DNA of 64,000 nucleotides from Candidatus Pseudomonas phytovorans (GTDB lineage Bacteria; Pseudomonadota; Gammaproteobacteria; Pseudomonadales; Pseudomonadaceae): the NCBI GenBank assembly GCA_029202525.1, contig CP119325.1, positions 571,001 through 635,000 of the forward strand, given 5' to 3'. A model generated the notes under the pieces. That model saw only the letters and a program-made list of their open reading frames with translations, was not told the origin of the DNA and did not search any database. A program made the translations under genes and the position numbers. Below are positions 35,380 through 44,433 of the stretch, piece by piece. Within the stretch, counting starts at the first letter, position 1. Each line of letters starts with the position of its first letter.

Positions 35380-36306
35380 TCAGGCCGGTTGTTCCGCAGG
35401 GGCTTTGGCGACCGAGCACAGGCGGATCGAGTCGGCGAGGATCTCGATGGCCTTGGGCCGCGGGAAGCTGGCGCGCCAGGCGATGGCAACGGTACGGAAC
35501 GGCGCCGGTGCAGTCAGCGGGCGCACTTCGATGACGCCAGGGGCGTAGTGATGGCTATGCACAGCCGACAGCGGCAGAATCGACACGCCCAGGCCCGAAG
35601 CCACCATGTGGCGGATGGTTTCCAGCGAACTGGACTCGACGGTGGTGTGCCTCGCGCCTTCACCCCCCTTGTTCAGGGTCGGGCAGGCTTCCAGTACCTG
35701 GTCGCGGAAGCAGTGGCCCTCACCAAGCAACAGCAGGCTCTTGTCGTTGAGCAGGGCGGTATCAATGGTCTTTTTCGCCGTCCACGGGTGGTCAGCGGGC
35801 ATCAGGGCGCAGAACGGCTCGTCGTACAGCGGCATGGTCAGCACGTCGGCTTCGTTGAACGGCAGGGCGATGATCACCGCGTCCAGTTCACCATTGCGCA
35901 GTTTTTCACGCAGTACGTGGGTGAAGTTTTCTTCGATGTAAAGCGGCATCTGCGGCGCTACGCGGTGCAGTTGCGGGATCAGGTGCGGGAACAGGTAGGG
36001 GCCGACGGTATAGATGGCACCGACCTTGAGCGGGGCAGTCAGCTGGTTCTTGCCGGCCTGGGCCAGCTCGCGAATGCCTTGGGCCTGCTCCAGTACCTTC
36101 TGTGCCTGGGCGACGATGCTTTCGCCGACCGGGGTCAGGCGGACCGCGCTCTTGCTGCGCTCGAAGATCAGAACGCCAAGCTCGTCCTCGAGCTTCTTCA
36201 CACCGACCGACAGGGTCGGCTGGCTCACGTGGCAGCGTTCGGCGGCATGGCCGAAATGCTGTTCCTGGGCGAGTGTGACGATGTAGCGTAATTCTGTGAG
36301 GGTCAT
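35380..36306 (-). CDS. oxyR: Hydrogen-peroxide-sensing LysR regulator OxyR
   Basis: 308 aa. LysR helix-turn-helix at the N-terminus (FGHAAERCHVSQPTLSVGVKKLE). The redox pair C199 and C208 is present in GEGHCFRDQVLEAC, matching OxyR numbering. Peroxide oxidises these to a disulfide and activates catalase and peroxidase genes. It lies directly upstream of recG, an arrangement known in pseudomonads. Confidence 0.98.
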   Translation of the reverse strand: MTLTELRYIVTLAQEQHFGHAAERCHVSQPTLSVGVKKLEDELGVLIFERSKSAVRLTPVGESIVAQAQKVLEQAQGIRELAQAGKNQLTAPLKVGAIYTVGPYLFPHLIPQLHRVAPQMPLYIEENFTHVLREKLRNGELDAVIIALPFNEADVLTMPLYDEPFCALMPADHPWTAKKTIDTALLNDKSLLLLGEGHCFRDQVLEACPTLNKGGEGARHTTVESSSLETIRHMVASGLGVSILPLSAVHSHHYAPGVIEVRPLTAPAPFRTVAIAWRASFPRPKAIEILADSIRLCSVAKAPAEQPA

Positions 36307-36400
36307 AACGTGCGTCCATGAAGTTGCGGGCCCAGCATAGCGGCTGCAATCGATAGACGCACGTTATCAGACTTGCCGATTTGTGACAGAAGCAAAAGTC

Positions 36401-37132
36401 TTAGCGGCGGTCCAGCGAGTAGACGAACGGTGCCACGACTTCGATCGTGCCATTGTTCAGCAACTCGGGTGGCGGCTTGGGTACTGTGCCGGCCCGACGG
36501 ATCATTTCAAGGGTCGCCCGGTCCAGTGCAGCACTGCCCGAACCACCGGCCATGGCGTACGACACCACCTTGCCTTCGGCGTCGACCACGAAGCGCAGGC
36601 GGTTGATGCCCTGCAGGCCGCGACGGCGCGCGTCTTCCGGGTAACGCTTGTACTTCGCCAGGTGGCGCAGCAGGTCGCTCTGCCAGGTTGGCAGGGCGTT
36701 GCTGTTGGACGCAATGCTCGGCGCCGGCGCTGCAGACTTCTGCGGTGGCGTGTTGCTGGGCGGTGCGTCTACCGTTTGCTCGGTCGGCGGTGCTTCCGTC
36801 GGCGGCTCAGGCTTTTTCTCAGGCTTGGGCGGCTGAGGCTTGGCCTTGGGCTTGGGCGGCTTGTGGATGGCGATCTTGGGCTTGGGCGCTTCCACCAGTT
36901 TGGGCAACGGCAGTTCTTCCACCGGTGCCGGTGGCTGTGGAACCGCTTTTGGTGGTGGCGGCGGCGCAGGCTCCGGCAACGGTGCCAGCTCGACCATCAT
37001 CGCTGCCGGAGGCAGTTCGATGGCCTGGGGCACCGACCAGTTGAGCGTCAGCACCACGGCGACCACGTGCACGCCCAGCACGATCGCCAGGCTGCCACCG
37101 TAGCGCGCCATGTTTGAGCGCGTTTTCGTCAT
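36401..37132 (-). CDS. tonB: Energy transducer TonB
   Basis: 243 aa. One N-terminal membrane helix (about 10-30), a long proline/lysine-rich periplasmic spacer (about 45-130, many PPKP and PEPAPPPPP repeats), and a C-terminal TonB domain with YPEDARRRGLQG. It spans the periplasm to energise TonB-dependent outer-membrane receptors. Its start overlaps the exbD stop by 4 bp, completing an exbBD-tonB operon. Confidence 0.96.
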   Translation of the reverse strand: MTKTRSNMARYGGSLAIVLGVHVVAVVLTLNWSVPQAIELPPAAMMVELAPLPEPAPPPPPKAVPQPPAPVEELPLPKLVEAPKPKIAIHKPPKPKAKPQPPKPEKKPEPPTEAPPTEQTVDAPPSNTPPQKSAAPAPSIASNSNALPTWQSDLLRHLAKYKRYPEDARRRGLQGINRLRFVVDAEGKVVSYAMAGGSGSAALDRATLEMIRRAGTVPKPPPELLNNGTIEVVAPFVYSLDRR

Positions 37133-37557
37133 TTCTTGGCTGCCGTCTCGAGACCTACCAGACCGACCTTGAGGTAGCCGGCCGCGCGCATGTTGTTCAT
37201 CACTTCCATCAGGTCGCCGTAATCCACGCCTTTGTCAGCCTGGAAGAAGATGGTGGTTTCCTTGTCACCCTTGGTCTTGGCGTCGAGCATCGGGCCAAGC
37301 TGGTCGGGCGCAGCAACCTGATCGTCGCCGACATACAGCTTCTGGTCGGCCTTGACGCTGACGAACACCGGTTTCTCGGGCCTTGGTGCCGGTTTGGCGG
37401 TAGAGGCCGGCAGGTCGACCTTGATGTCGACCGTGGCCAGGGGGGCTGCCACCATGAAGATGATCAGCAGCACCAGCATTACGTCGATGAACGGCGTAAC
37501 GTTGATTTCGTGGTTTTCGGCGAGGTCGTCGCCACCTTCGTTGAGATGCAGGCCCAT
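37129..37557 (-). CDS. exbD: Biopolymer transport protein ExbD
   Basis: 142 aa with one N-terminal helix (INVTPFIDVMLVLLIIFMVAAPLA) containing the conserved membrane aspartate of the proton path in PFIDVML, then a periplasmic domain (DQLGPMLDAKTKGDKE). It acts with ExbB to drive TonB. It starts 3 bp after the exbB stop. Confidence 0.96.
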   Translation of the reverse strand: MGLHLNEGGDDLAENHEINVTPFIDVMLVLLIIFMVAAPLATVDIKVDLPASTAKPAPRPEKPVFVSVKADQKLYVGDDQVAAPDQLGPMLDAKTKGDKETTIFFQADKGVDYGDLMEVMNNMRAAGYLKVGLVGLETAAKK

Positions 37558-37560
37558 GGT

Positions 37561-38541
37561 TTACCCCACTTTCACCATGTGCGGGGCAGCGCGATCGCTA
37601 CCCTGATGGTCCAGGTCACGGCTGACCAGCAGCAGTACCTGAGCGGAGGCGTCGGACACCTGTGCCTTGTAGCCGGCAATGGAGCGGGCGAAGACGTTAT
37701 AGATGACTACAGCCGGAATTGCCGCGACCAGGCCCAGAGCGGTGGCCAGCAGGGCCTCGGCGATACCTGGGGCAACTACGGCCAGGTTGGTGGTCTGGGT
37801 CTTGGCGATGCCGATGAAGCTGTTCATGATGCCCCATACGGTGCCGAACAGGCCGACGAACGGCGCGGTGGAACCGATGGTGGCGAGTACGCCGGTGCCG
37901 TTGCTCATGGTGCGGCCGCTGGCGTGAACCAGGCGCTCCAGGCGGAAGCTGACGCGTTCCTTGATGCCTTCTTTTTCGCGGGCGTTGACCGACAGGCGCA
38001 TCTCTTCGAGGGCGTCATGCACCAGGGTGTGGGACAGGGTGCCTTCCTTGTTGGAGACGTCGCTGGCTTCTTTGAGGCTGGCGGATTTTTTCAGTCTGGC
38101 GATTTCACCACGCAGGCGACGCTTGGCGCCCATCAGCTCGAAGCCTTTGGCGATCCAGATGGTCCAGGTGATGATGGAGGCGATGGCCAGGCCGATCATG
38201 ACGATCTTCACCACGATATCGGCGTTCTTGTACATGCCCCATGGGGACAGGTCGTGAGCCATGCCGAGGGAAGTGTCTTCAACCAACGTGTCGGTGGCGG
38301 GGTCAACCACTACCTGCGAGTCTGCCGGGGCTGCAGCCTGTACGTCGCCGGCAGGTGCCGGGCTTTCCGAGGCTGGCGCCACCGGGGCAGCAGGAGCGGC
38401 AGCGGCAGCAGGCGTGGCGGTATTGGCGGTTGGCTCATCGGCCATGGCCACTGGGGCCAGCACCAGGCTGAGTGTCAGCGCGGCGATGGCGCGCCAGGCG
38501 CGCGACGGGGTTGGCGAAGCGGAAGGTTGAGTGCGTGTCAT
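37561..38541 (-). CDS. exbB: TonB-system proton channel ExbB with an extended N-terminus
   Basis: 326 aa from MTRTQPSASPTPS; the open frame upstream to 38619 is not needed. The first ~40 residues contain a signal-like helix (AIAALTLSLVLAPVAMA). An alanine/proline-rich stretch (about 40-90) precedes the MotA/TolQ/ExbB domain (IVVKIVMIGLAIASIITWTIWI, VLATIGSTAPFVGLFGTVWGIMNSF). The long N-terminus is typical of Pseudomonas ExbB versus the 244-aa enteric form. Confidence 0.95.
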   Translation of the reverse strand: MTRTQPSASPTPSRAWRAIAALTLSLVLAPVAMADEPTANTATPAAAAAPAAPVAPASESPAPAGDVQAAAPADSQVVVDPATDTLVEDTSLGMAHDLSPWGMYKNADIVVKIVMIGLAIASIITWTIWIAKGFELMGAKRRLRGEIARLKKSASLKEASDVSNKEGTLSHTLVHDALEEMRLSVNAREKEGIKERVSFRLERLVHASGRTMSNGTGVLATIGSTAPFVGLFGTVWGIMNSFIGIAKTQTTNLAVVAPGIAEALLATALGLVAAIPAVVIYNVFARSIAGYKAQVSDASAQVLLLVSRDLDHQGSDRAAPHMVKVG

Positions 38542-38617
38542 GCTGGCCGGACCTGATGAAGAAAAAGAGTGAACGTTCTCCAAGGCCTCGAGGTAGGCCG
38601 AGAACAAATTGGCGGCC

Positions 38618-38646
38618 ATTATTGCAAGTAATTCTTGTTAACAAAA
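38618..38646 (-). promoter_or_regulatory. Candidate exbB promoter in an AT-rich segment
   Basis: Minus-strand TTTTGT (38646-38641), 17 bp, AATAAT (38623-38618). The segment is unusually AT-rich for this chromosome. Fur control is expected for tonB systems, but I cannot make a convincing match to the Fur consensus here. Confidence 0.35.
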
Positions 38647-38732
38647 GTAATCTTGTTGCTTTTTTCGCCTATGGTCTACCCGTCCATCGTGTAGCGTGGC
38701 CGGGCTGATCAATTGGTCTAGGGAGTTTTGAG

Positions 38733-39602
38733 ATGTCAGACCTTTCCGTGATGGTGGTAGGTTGTGGTGATGTGGGTGGCCGTCTGGCCCTGCAAATGAT
38801 GGCCAAAGGCTGGCATGTCAGTGGTCTTCGCCGCTCTGTCGGGCAGTTGCCTGCGGGTGTCCAGCCGGTTGCCGCAGACCTGGATGAACCGTCGATCCCG
38901 CAAGACTGGCCGCAGGGTTCGCTGGACTATCTGGTGTACTGCGTGGCGGCCAGCCAGCACGATGAGGCGGGTTACCAGGCGGCCTATGTGGATGGCTTGC
39001 GCCATGTCTTGGCCTGGCTGACCGAGCGTGGCCAGCGCCCACGTCGCCTGTTGTTCGTTTCCAGCAGCAGCGTGTATGCGCAAAAAGATGGCGAGTGGAT
39101 CGAGGAAGGCGCGGCCACCGAGCCTGAAGGTTATTCCGGGCGGGTGATGCTGGAGGCCGAACAGCTGGCGCTGGACAGTGGTTTGGCGGCGAGCGTGGTG
39201 CGTCTGACCGGCATCTATGGCCCGGGCCGTGAATGGCTGTTGAGCCAGGTGCGGCAAGGTTACCGTGTGGCCGAGGAGCCGCCGCTGTATGGCAACCGGA
39301 TCCATGCTGAGGATGCTGCCAGCCTGCTGGCGTTTCTGCTGCAGGCCGATGCGGATGGCAAGGTGCTGGACGACTACTACATTGGCGTTGATGACGACCC
39401 GGCGCCGCTGGCCGACGTGGTGGCCTGGCTGCGGACCTACATGGGCGTTACCGAGTGGTCTGATGAGCAGCGTGTGCGGCGTACTGGCAGCAAACGCTGC
39501 AGCAATGCCCGGGCGCGGGCGTTGGGGTGGGCGCCGGTGTATCCGAGTTACAAGGAAGGCTATGCCGCCATTCTGGAAGGGAAAGACCAACTCCAGGATT
39601 GA
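38733..39602 (+). CDS. NAD-dependent epimerase/dehydratase-like (extended SDR) protein
   Basis: 289 aa Rossmann protein. The nucleotide loop is MVVGCGDVGGRLA, the middle has LLFVSSSSVYAQ with the serine region, and GYSGRVMLEAEQL takes the place of the usual YxxxK, so tyrosine is kept but the lysine is shifted or lost. C-terminal features (TGIYGPGREWL, NRIHAEDAASLL) are typical of YeeZ-like proteins. The substrate is unknown. It is divergent from exbB. Confidence 0.87.
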   Translation: MSDLSVMVVGCGDVGGRLALQMMAKGWHVSGLRRSVGQLPAGVQPVAADLDEPSIPQDWPQGSLDYLVYCVAASQHDEAGYQAAYVDGLRHVLAWLTERGQRPRRLLFVSSSSVYAQKDGEWIEEGAATEPEGYSGRVMLEAEQLALDSGLAASVVRLTGIYGPGREWLLSQVRQGYRVAEEPPLYGNRIHAEDAASLLAFLLQADADGKVLDDYYIGVDDDPAPLADVVAWLRTYMGVTEWSDEQRVRRTGSKRCSNARARALGWAPVYPSYKEGYAAILEGKDQLQD

Positions 39603-39610
39603 TGCGCAAC

Positions 39611-39700
39611 CCTGTGGGAGCGGGCTTGCCCCGCGAAGCAGGCGACGCGTTGCCTGGCACCGGCTGCGCCGGTGTTCGCGGGACAAGCCCGCTCCCACAA
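39611..39700. repeat. REP pair, class II arrangement with long spacer
   Basis: Same orientation and nearly the same roughly 36-bp spacer (GGCGACGCG... CACCGGCTGCGCCGGTG) as the pair at 31.7 kb. It lies between the convergent epimerase and lipoprotein genes. Confidence 0.88.
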
Positions 39701-39728
39701 GGAATGCCTAAACCACTGAAGAAGTGCT

Positions 39729-40460
39729 TCAGTTTAGCTCCAGCACCCACTGCCGCTTGCCCGCCGCCAGCTCCGGCATGTCATCCGGCTGCGCACGGTT
39801 CACGGCCTGGAAAATCTCCAGCTTGTCGCCATCACGCTTGATGATGAACGGTGCACCACGCTGGTTACGCTCCAGCCACAGGCTGTCATTGCTGCCGCCC
39901 ATGCTCGCGCAGTCACCTGCCAGGCACAGTGCAAAACGGTCCGGTCCCGGTAAGCCGGTCACGTTACCGGTGTCGCTGAAGCGCACGCTGGCACCTTTGC
40001 CTTCGCCTTCGACGACCTTCCAGTTGCCGCCCAGATACGCCTGGTAGAGCGCTTTCTCGAAGCTGCTGCCCAGGGGTGCATTGGCAGTTGTCGGTGCCTT
40101 GGCGCGCACAAACGTCTGTTTGGCACCGCGCTGGTCGATCGCTTGCAGTTCGTCGCCATCCAGCGACAGCTGCTCGGTCTGGCCGCCGTCGAAGCTGGCC
40201 TGCCATTGCTTGTCATTGGCGCTCAACTGGCCGTCAGCGGCCTCGAAACCATTGCTGTAGCTGGCCTGCTGGCTGGCAACGTCGAGCTTCCACTCGAACA
40301 CCGGGCCGTGCTCATTCAGCGCTTGGCGCAGGCTGCCGCCCTTGACCGCAGCAGTGATGGCCTCCTGGTTGATCCAGGTGCCGTTGAAATCTTCGGGTTT
40401 GTGGCTGGCGCAGCCGCCCAGTAGCAGGGCTGCCAGCGCGAGGGGCAATGCTTGACGCAT
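39729..40460 (-). CDS. Outer-membrane or periplasmic lipoprotein of unknown function
   Basis: 243 aa from MRQALPLALAALLLGGCAS, with a lipobox LGGC (Cys17). An upstream frame start at 40523 overlaps ridA and is rejected. The mature part is polar, beta-strand-rich and has several W/E/Q segments (KLDVASQQASYSNGF, SLDGDELQAIDQRG), suggesting a lipocalin- or META-like sandwich, but I do not recognise a named family. It may be the last gene of the rpoZ-spoT-ridA unit (59-bp gap after ridA). Confidence 0.8.
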   Translation of the reverse strand: MRQALPLALAALLLGGCASHKPEDFNGTWINQEAITAAVKGGSLRQALNEHGPVFEWKLDVASQQASYSNGFEAADGQLSANDKQWQASFDGGQTEQLSLDGDELQAIDQRGAKQTFVRAKAPTTANAPLGSSFEKALYQAYLGGNWKVVEGEGKGASVRFSDTGNVTGLPGPDRFALCLAGDCASMGGSNDSLWLERNQRGAPFIIKRDGDKLEIFQAVNRAQPDDMPELAAGKRQWVLELN

Positions 40461-40519
40461 GACGGGGTAACCTTGCAGAGGAGGGAAGGTGACGGGCAGG
40501 TTGCCCGTCACCGGGGGCA

Positions 40520-40900
40520 TCACTCGATGACCAGGATGGCGTCCATTTCAACCTGGGCGCCTTTCGGCAGCGCGGCAACGCCAATGGCGGCGCGAGCCGG
40601 GTACGGTTGCTCGAAGTAGCGGCCCATCACCTCGTTCACCTTGGCGAAGTGGCTCAGGTCGGTGAGGAAGATGTTCAGCTTGACGATGTCCTTGAACGAA
40701 CCGCCAGCGGCTTCAGCCACGGACTTGAGGTTCTCGAATACCTGCACGGTCTGGGCTTCGAAGCCTTCAACCAGTTCCATGGTCTTCGGGTCCAGCGGGA
40801 TCTGGCCAGACATGTAAACGGTGTTGCCGGCCTTGATCGCCTGCGAGTAGGTACCGATAGCGGCTGGGGCCTTGTCGCTGGTAATGACGGTCTTGCTCAT
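40520..40900 (-). CDS. ridA: Reactive intermediate/imine deaminase RidA
   Basis: 126 aa, the YjgF/YER057c/UK114 fold at normal length. Conserved features: the start SKTVITSDKAPAAIGTYSQA, GQIPLDP, and YPARAAIGVAALPKGA, which contains the catalytic arginine. It hydrolyses reactive enamine/imine products of PLP enzymes. It starts 23 bp after the spoT stop, as in other pseudomonads. Confidence 0.97.
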   Translation of the reverse strand: MSKTVITSDKAPAAIGTYSQAIKAGNTVYMSGQIPLDPKTMELVEGFEAQTVQVFENLKSVAEAAGGSFKDIVKLNIFLTDLSHFAKVNEVMGRYFEQPYPARAAIGVAALPKGAQVEMDAILVIE

Positions 40901-40923
40901 GATGACTCCTTGCGGTTGGCGGA

Positions 40924-43032
40924 CTACGTACGCATGCGGGTGATGCGGACCACACCGGTCAGGGTACGCAGCTTCTTGATCACACGCGCCAGGTGCACGC
41001 GGTCGTGCACGCTGACCACCAGTTGGACCACGCTGATACGGCCGTCGCGTTCGTCCATGCTGATCTTCTCGATGTTGCCGTCGGCGGCATTGACGCTGCT
41101 GGCCAGCAGGGCGATGAGGCCGCGTTGGTGTTCCAGCTCGACACGCAGTTCGACATTGAACTCACCGGTGATGTCCTTGGCCCAGGAAAGCTGCACGCAC
41201 TTCTCCGGGTTGTGGCGGATTTCACTGATGTTGCGGCAATTCTCCAGGTGCACGACCATGCCCTTGCCGGCCGAAAGGTGGCCGACGATCGGGTCGCCAG
41301 GGATTGGCGTGCAGCACTTGGCGTAGCTCAGCACCAGGCCTTCGGTGCCGCGGATCGCCAGCGGGCCTTCCGGCGCAGGCAGCTGCTCGCCGTCGGCCGA
41401 CAGCAAGCGGCGTGCGACCACATAGGCCATGCGGTTGCCCAGGCCGATGTCTTCGAGCAGGTCTTCGATCAGTTCCAGGCGGTACTCGGCGAGAATCGCC
41501 TGGATACGCTCCTGGGGGATTTTCTCCAGGCTGCTGTCGAAACCGGTGAGCACCTTGTTCAGCAGGCGTTCGCCCAGGCTGATGGACTCGGAGCGGCGCT
41601 GTTGCTTGAGCGCGTGGCGGATGTGCGTGCGTGCCTTGCCGGTAACCACGAAGTTGAGCCAGGCCGGGTTCGGCCGGGCGCCCGGGGCGCTGACGATTTC
41701 TACCGTCGAGCCGCTTTGCAGCGGTTCGGAAAGCGGCGCCAGGCGGCGGTTGATGCGGCAGGCGATGCAGCTGTTGCCAACGTCGGTGTGCACCGCGTAG
41801 GCGAAGTCCACCGCCGTGGAGCCTTTGGGCAGCTCCATGATGCGGCCTTTGGGCGTGAACACGTAGACCTCGTCCGGGAACAGGTCAATCTTCACGCTCT
41901 CGATGAATTCCAGCGAGTTGCCGGCACGTTGCTGCAGTTCAAGGATGCCCTTGACCCACTGGCGGGCGCGGGCGTGGCTGCCCTTGGGCTGCTCGTCGTC
42001 GTTGGACTTGTACAGCCAGTGCGCGGCAATGCCGTTGTTTGCCATCTCTTCCATTTCGCGGGTGCGAATCTGGATTTCGATGGGCACGCCGTGCATGCCG
42101 AACAGCGTGGTGTGCAACGACTGGTAGCCGTTGGCCTTGGGGATTGCGATGTAATCCTTGAAGCGACCGGGCAGCGGCTTGTACAGGTTGTGCACGGCGC
42201 CGAGCACGCGGTAGCAGGTGTCGACCTTGTCGACGATGATGCGGAAAGCGTACACGTCCATGATCTCGTTGAAGGCACGGCGCTTGCCGCGCATCTTCTT
42301 GTAGATGCCATAGAGGTGTTTCTGCCGGCCGCTGACCTCGCCTTCGATGCCGTCGGCAGCCAGGCAGTTGGCCAGCGAGTGCTCGATCTTGGCGACGATC
42401 TCTTTACGGTTGCCGCGTGCGCTTTTCACCGCTCGGTGAATCAGCGACGAGCGCATCGGGTGCATGGCCTTGAAGCCAAGGTCCTCGAATTCGACGCGCA
42501 CGGTGTGCATGCCCAGGCGATTGGCGATGGGGGCGTAGATTTCGAGGGTTTCCTTGGCGATGCGCCGGCGCTTTTCGCCGGACAGCACTTCCAGGGTGCG
42601 CATGTTGTGCAGGCGGTCGGCCAGCTTGACCAGGATCACGCGAATATCGCGGGCCATGGCCATGGCCATCTTCTGGAAGTTTTCGGCCTGCGCCTCGGCC
42701 TTGGTTTCGAAGTTCATCTGGGTCAGCTTGCTGACCCCATCGACCAGTTCGGCCACGGTCTCGCCAAATTGCTGGCTGAGGGCTTCCTTGGCGATACCGG
42801 TGTCTTCGATCACGTCGTGCAGCATGGCCGCCATCAGGCTTTGATGGTCCATGTGCATGTCGGCGAGGATGCTGGCCACGGCCAGCGGATGGGTCACGTA
42901 GGGCTCACCGCTGCGGCGGCGCTGCCCGTCGTGGGCCTGTTCGGCGTAGAAATAGGCGCGCCGGACCAGGTTGACCTGTTCGGGGCCAAGGTAGGTCGAC
43001 AGCCGTTCGGCCAAGGCTTCTATACCCGGCAT
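40924..43032 (-). CDS. spoT: Bifunctional (p)ppGpp synthetase/hydrolase SpoT
   Basis: 702 aa. HD hydrolase domain (about 25-180: HPLAVASILADMHMD, MLHDVIEDTG), RelA_SpoT synthetase domain (about 230-345: YGIYKKMRGKRRAF, IPKANGYQSLHTT), TGS (about 385-450: VYVFTPKGRIMELPKGSTAVDFAYAVHT), and ACT at the C-terminus (VVSVHDRVHLARVIKKLRT). The hydrolase active site is retained, so both activities are likely. It sits in the rpoZ-spoT-ridA order typical of pseudomonads. Confidence 0.98.
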   Translation of the reverse strand: MPGIEALAERLSTYLGPEQVNLVRRAYFYAEQAHDGQRRRSGEPYVTHPLAVASILADMHMDHQSLMAAMLHDVIEDTGIAKEALSQQFGETVAELVDGVSKLTQMNFETKAEAQAENFQKMAMAMARDIRVILVKLADRLHNMRTLEVLSGEKRRRIAKETLEIYAPIANRLGMHTVRVEFEDLGFKAMHPMRSSLIHRAVKSARGNRKEIVAKIEHSLANCLAADGIEGEVSGRQKHLYGIYKKMRGKRRAFNEIMDVYAFRIIVDKVDTCYRVLGAVHNLYKPLPGRFKDYIAIPKANGYQSLHTTLFGMHGVPIEIQIRTREMEEMANNGIAAHWLYKSNDDEQPKGSHARARQWVKGILELQQRAGNSLEFIESVKIDLFPDEVYVFTPKGRIMELPKGSTAVDFAYAVHTDVGNSCIACRINRRLAPLSEPLQSGSTVEIVSAPGARPNPAWLNFVVTGKARTHIRHALKQQRRSESISLGERLLNKVLTGFDSSLEKIPQERIQAILAEYRLELIEDLLEDIGLGNRMAYVVARRLLSADGEQLPAPEGPLAIRGTEGLVLSYAKCCTPIPGDPIVGHLSAGKGMVVHLENCRNISEIRHNPEKCVQLSWAKDITGEFNVELRVELEHQRGLIALLASSVNAADGNIEKISMDERDGRISVVQLVVSVHDRVHLARVIKKLRTLTGVVRITRMRT

Positions 43033-43091
43033 GGGTTAACCTCCTGCGGAGGAAGAGGGCCTTGCGCCGTGCGACGTCGACCTGGCATCAA

Positions 43092-43355
43092 TCAGACAGC
43101 CTCGTTGTTCTCGTCCTCGAACGCGGCGAACACCGGATCCTCGGTGACGATCTCTTCAGCGGCAAGGAATTCGTTGGTGATGATGCCTTCGGCGATTTCA
43201 CGCAGGGCAACAACGGTCGGCTTGTCGTTTTCCCACGCGACGCGTGGCTCTTTGCCGCCGGTCGCCAGTTGGCGAGCGCGCTTGGTCGAGAGCATGACCA
43301 GCTCGAAGCGGTTATCCACGTGTTCCAGGCAGTCTTCAACAGTTACGCGGGCCAT
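43092..43355 (-). CDS. rpoZ: RNA polymerase omega subunit
   Basis: 87 aa from MARVTVEDCLEHVDNRFEL, the canonical omega start; an ATG six codons upstream is unlikely. The motif LSTKRARQLATGG for beta-prime contact is intact. It assists assembly of RNA polymerase and forms part of a ppGpp site. spoT follows 59 bp downstream. In other pseudomonads gmk lies directly upstream, but here about 5 kb of polyamine genes intervene. Confidence 0.97.
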   Translation of the reverse strand: MARVTVEDCLEHVDNRFELVMLSTKRARQLATGGKEPRVAWENDKPTVVALREIAEGIITNEFLAAEEIVTEDPVFAAFEDENNEAV

Positions 43356-43490
43356 GGTCTTCCTCAGTAGCAAATGCGGTGGGCGTGCAGCCCAGTAATG
43401 GGCAGGCGGACTCGATAGTATAAAAATTCACCAGCCAATAGGGAAGCGCTGTTTTGCCGGGCCGCTTTATCCCCGGGCCTGCCGCCGCAC

Positions 43491-43524
43491 CCTGTGGGAG
43501 CGGGTTTACCCGCGAAAGGGCCGG
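43491..43524. repeat. Single REP unit
   Basis: One REP palindrome (CTGTGGGAGCGGG/CCCGCGAAAGGGCCGG) between rpoZ and the LysR gene, at the left edge of the polyamine gene block. The rest of the 205-bp gap must hold the rpoZ promoter, but none is clear. Confidence 0.8.
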
Positions 43525-43560
43525 AACAGACACCCCCACCGCTTGAGCCTGACGATAACC

Positions 43561-44433
43561 TCAGAGCATCGCGCCGCGCAACCGCGGCGTCAGCTCTTCA
43601 AACAAGGTCTGTACGGAGCGCAACGCCCGGCAATCCGGTCGGGTCAGCAGCCACAGTTGGGTATCGCAACCGGGCAGCGGCCCGCTCAGCGCATCCACGC
43701 CAGGCAGGGCGTGCACCATGTAATCCGGCAGCGCCGCCACGCCCAGGCCAGCGGTCACCAGCTGGGCGATGGTCGACATGCCGCTGCATTGGTAGCGCGG
43801 GCTCAACCCTGGGTGTTGCTGGTTGCGCCAGACCACGGTGGGGTGGTCCTGCATCGAGTCGTCGGGAGCGATCCATGGCACGCTGACGGGCGACTCGGCC
43901 AGGCGCTCGCGCCACTGCGGCTGCCCGCAGATAACATAAGAGGTAGAGCCCAGGTTGCGGCCGACCAGGTGCTCCGGCGGCGTGTTGGTCAGGCGCAGGG
44001 CAATGTCGGCGTCGCGCCGGCTGAGGTTGGCAAAAGTGTTGGAGGTGCCCATTTCCAGCGACAAGGCCGGGTAGTTGGGCATGAACTCGGCCAGCGCCGG
44101 CAGCAGCAGGCTATGCATCACCGCCTCGGTACAGGTCACGCGCACCGTGCCGCTTACAACCTGCTCGCCACTGGTCATGGCAATGCGTGCCGCCTCCAGC
44201 GCCTGCTCGGCGCGCTCGGCCTGCTCGGCCAGGGCCTGGGCGGTGTCGGTCGGCAGGTAGCCTTTGCGGCTCTTGACGAACAAGGCGGTGCCCAGCGCTG
44301 ACTCCAGCCGGCGGATCGAACGGAATACGGTCGAAACGTCGACTTTTAGCAGCTCGGCGGCTTTGGCCAGCGAGCGGCCACGTTCCAGGGCCAGGACCAG
44401 TGAGAGGTCGGCATGGGTGATCTGATATTGCAT
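43561..44433 (-). CDS. LysR-family regulator of the polyamine cluster (by position)
   Basis: 290 aa from MQYQITHADLSLVLALERG; the frame open to 44610 is non-coding. LysR helix-turn-helix at about 15-60 (RSLAKAAELLKVDVSTVFRSIRRLE) and a substrate-binding domain to the end. The effector is unknown. It is divergent from the gamma-glutamylpolyamine synthetase gene across 206 bp, the classic arrangement for a LysR regulator and its target. Confidence 0.9.
   Translation of the reverse strand: MQYQITHADLSLVLALERGRSLAKAAELLKVDVSTVFRSIRRLESALGTALFVKSRKGYLPTDTAQALAEQAERAEQALEAARIAMTSGEQVVSGTVRVTCTEAVMHSLLLPALAEFMPNYPALSLEMGTSNTFANLSRRDADIALRLTNTPPEHLVGRNLGSTSYVICGQPQWRERLAESPVSVPWIAPDDSMQDHPTVVWRNQQHPGLSPRYQCSGMSTIAQLVTAGLGVAALPDYMVHALPGVDALSGPLPGCDTQLWLLTRPDCRALRSVQTLFEELTPRLRGAML

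Noticed and set aside
37114..38556. 480-codon open frame opposite exbB and exbD
   Set aside because: It spans two real genes antisense, with a glycine/histidine-rich composition and no recognisable domain.
38600..38660. Fur box upstream of exbB
   Set aside because: The AT-rich segment has only weak partial matches to GATAAT hexamers; I could not align a 19-bp Fur site without several mismatches.
40993..43032. Possible degenerate RelA-type (synthetase-only) protein
   Set aside because: The HD hydrolase motif (MLHDVIEDTG) is intact and the gene sits between rpoZ and ridA, so it is SpoT.
40993..43398. 801-codon open frame opposite spoT
   Set aside because: Antisense shadow; spoT has complete HD, synthetase, TGS and ACT motifs, and the plus-strand frame resembles no protein.
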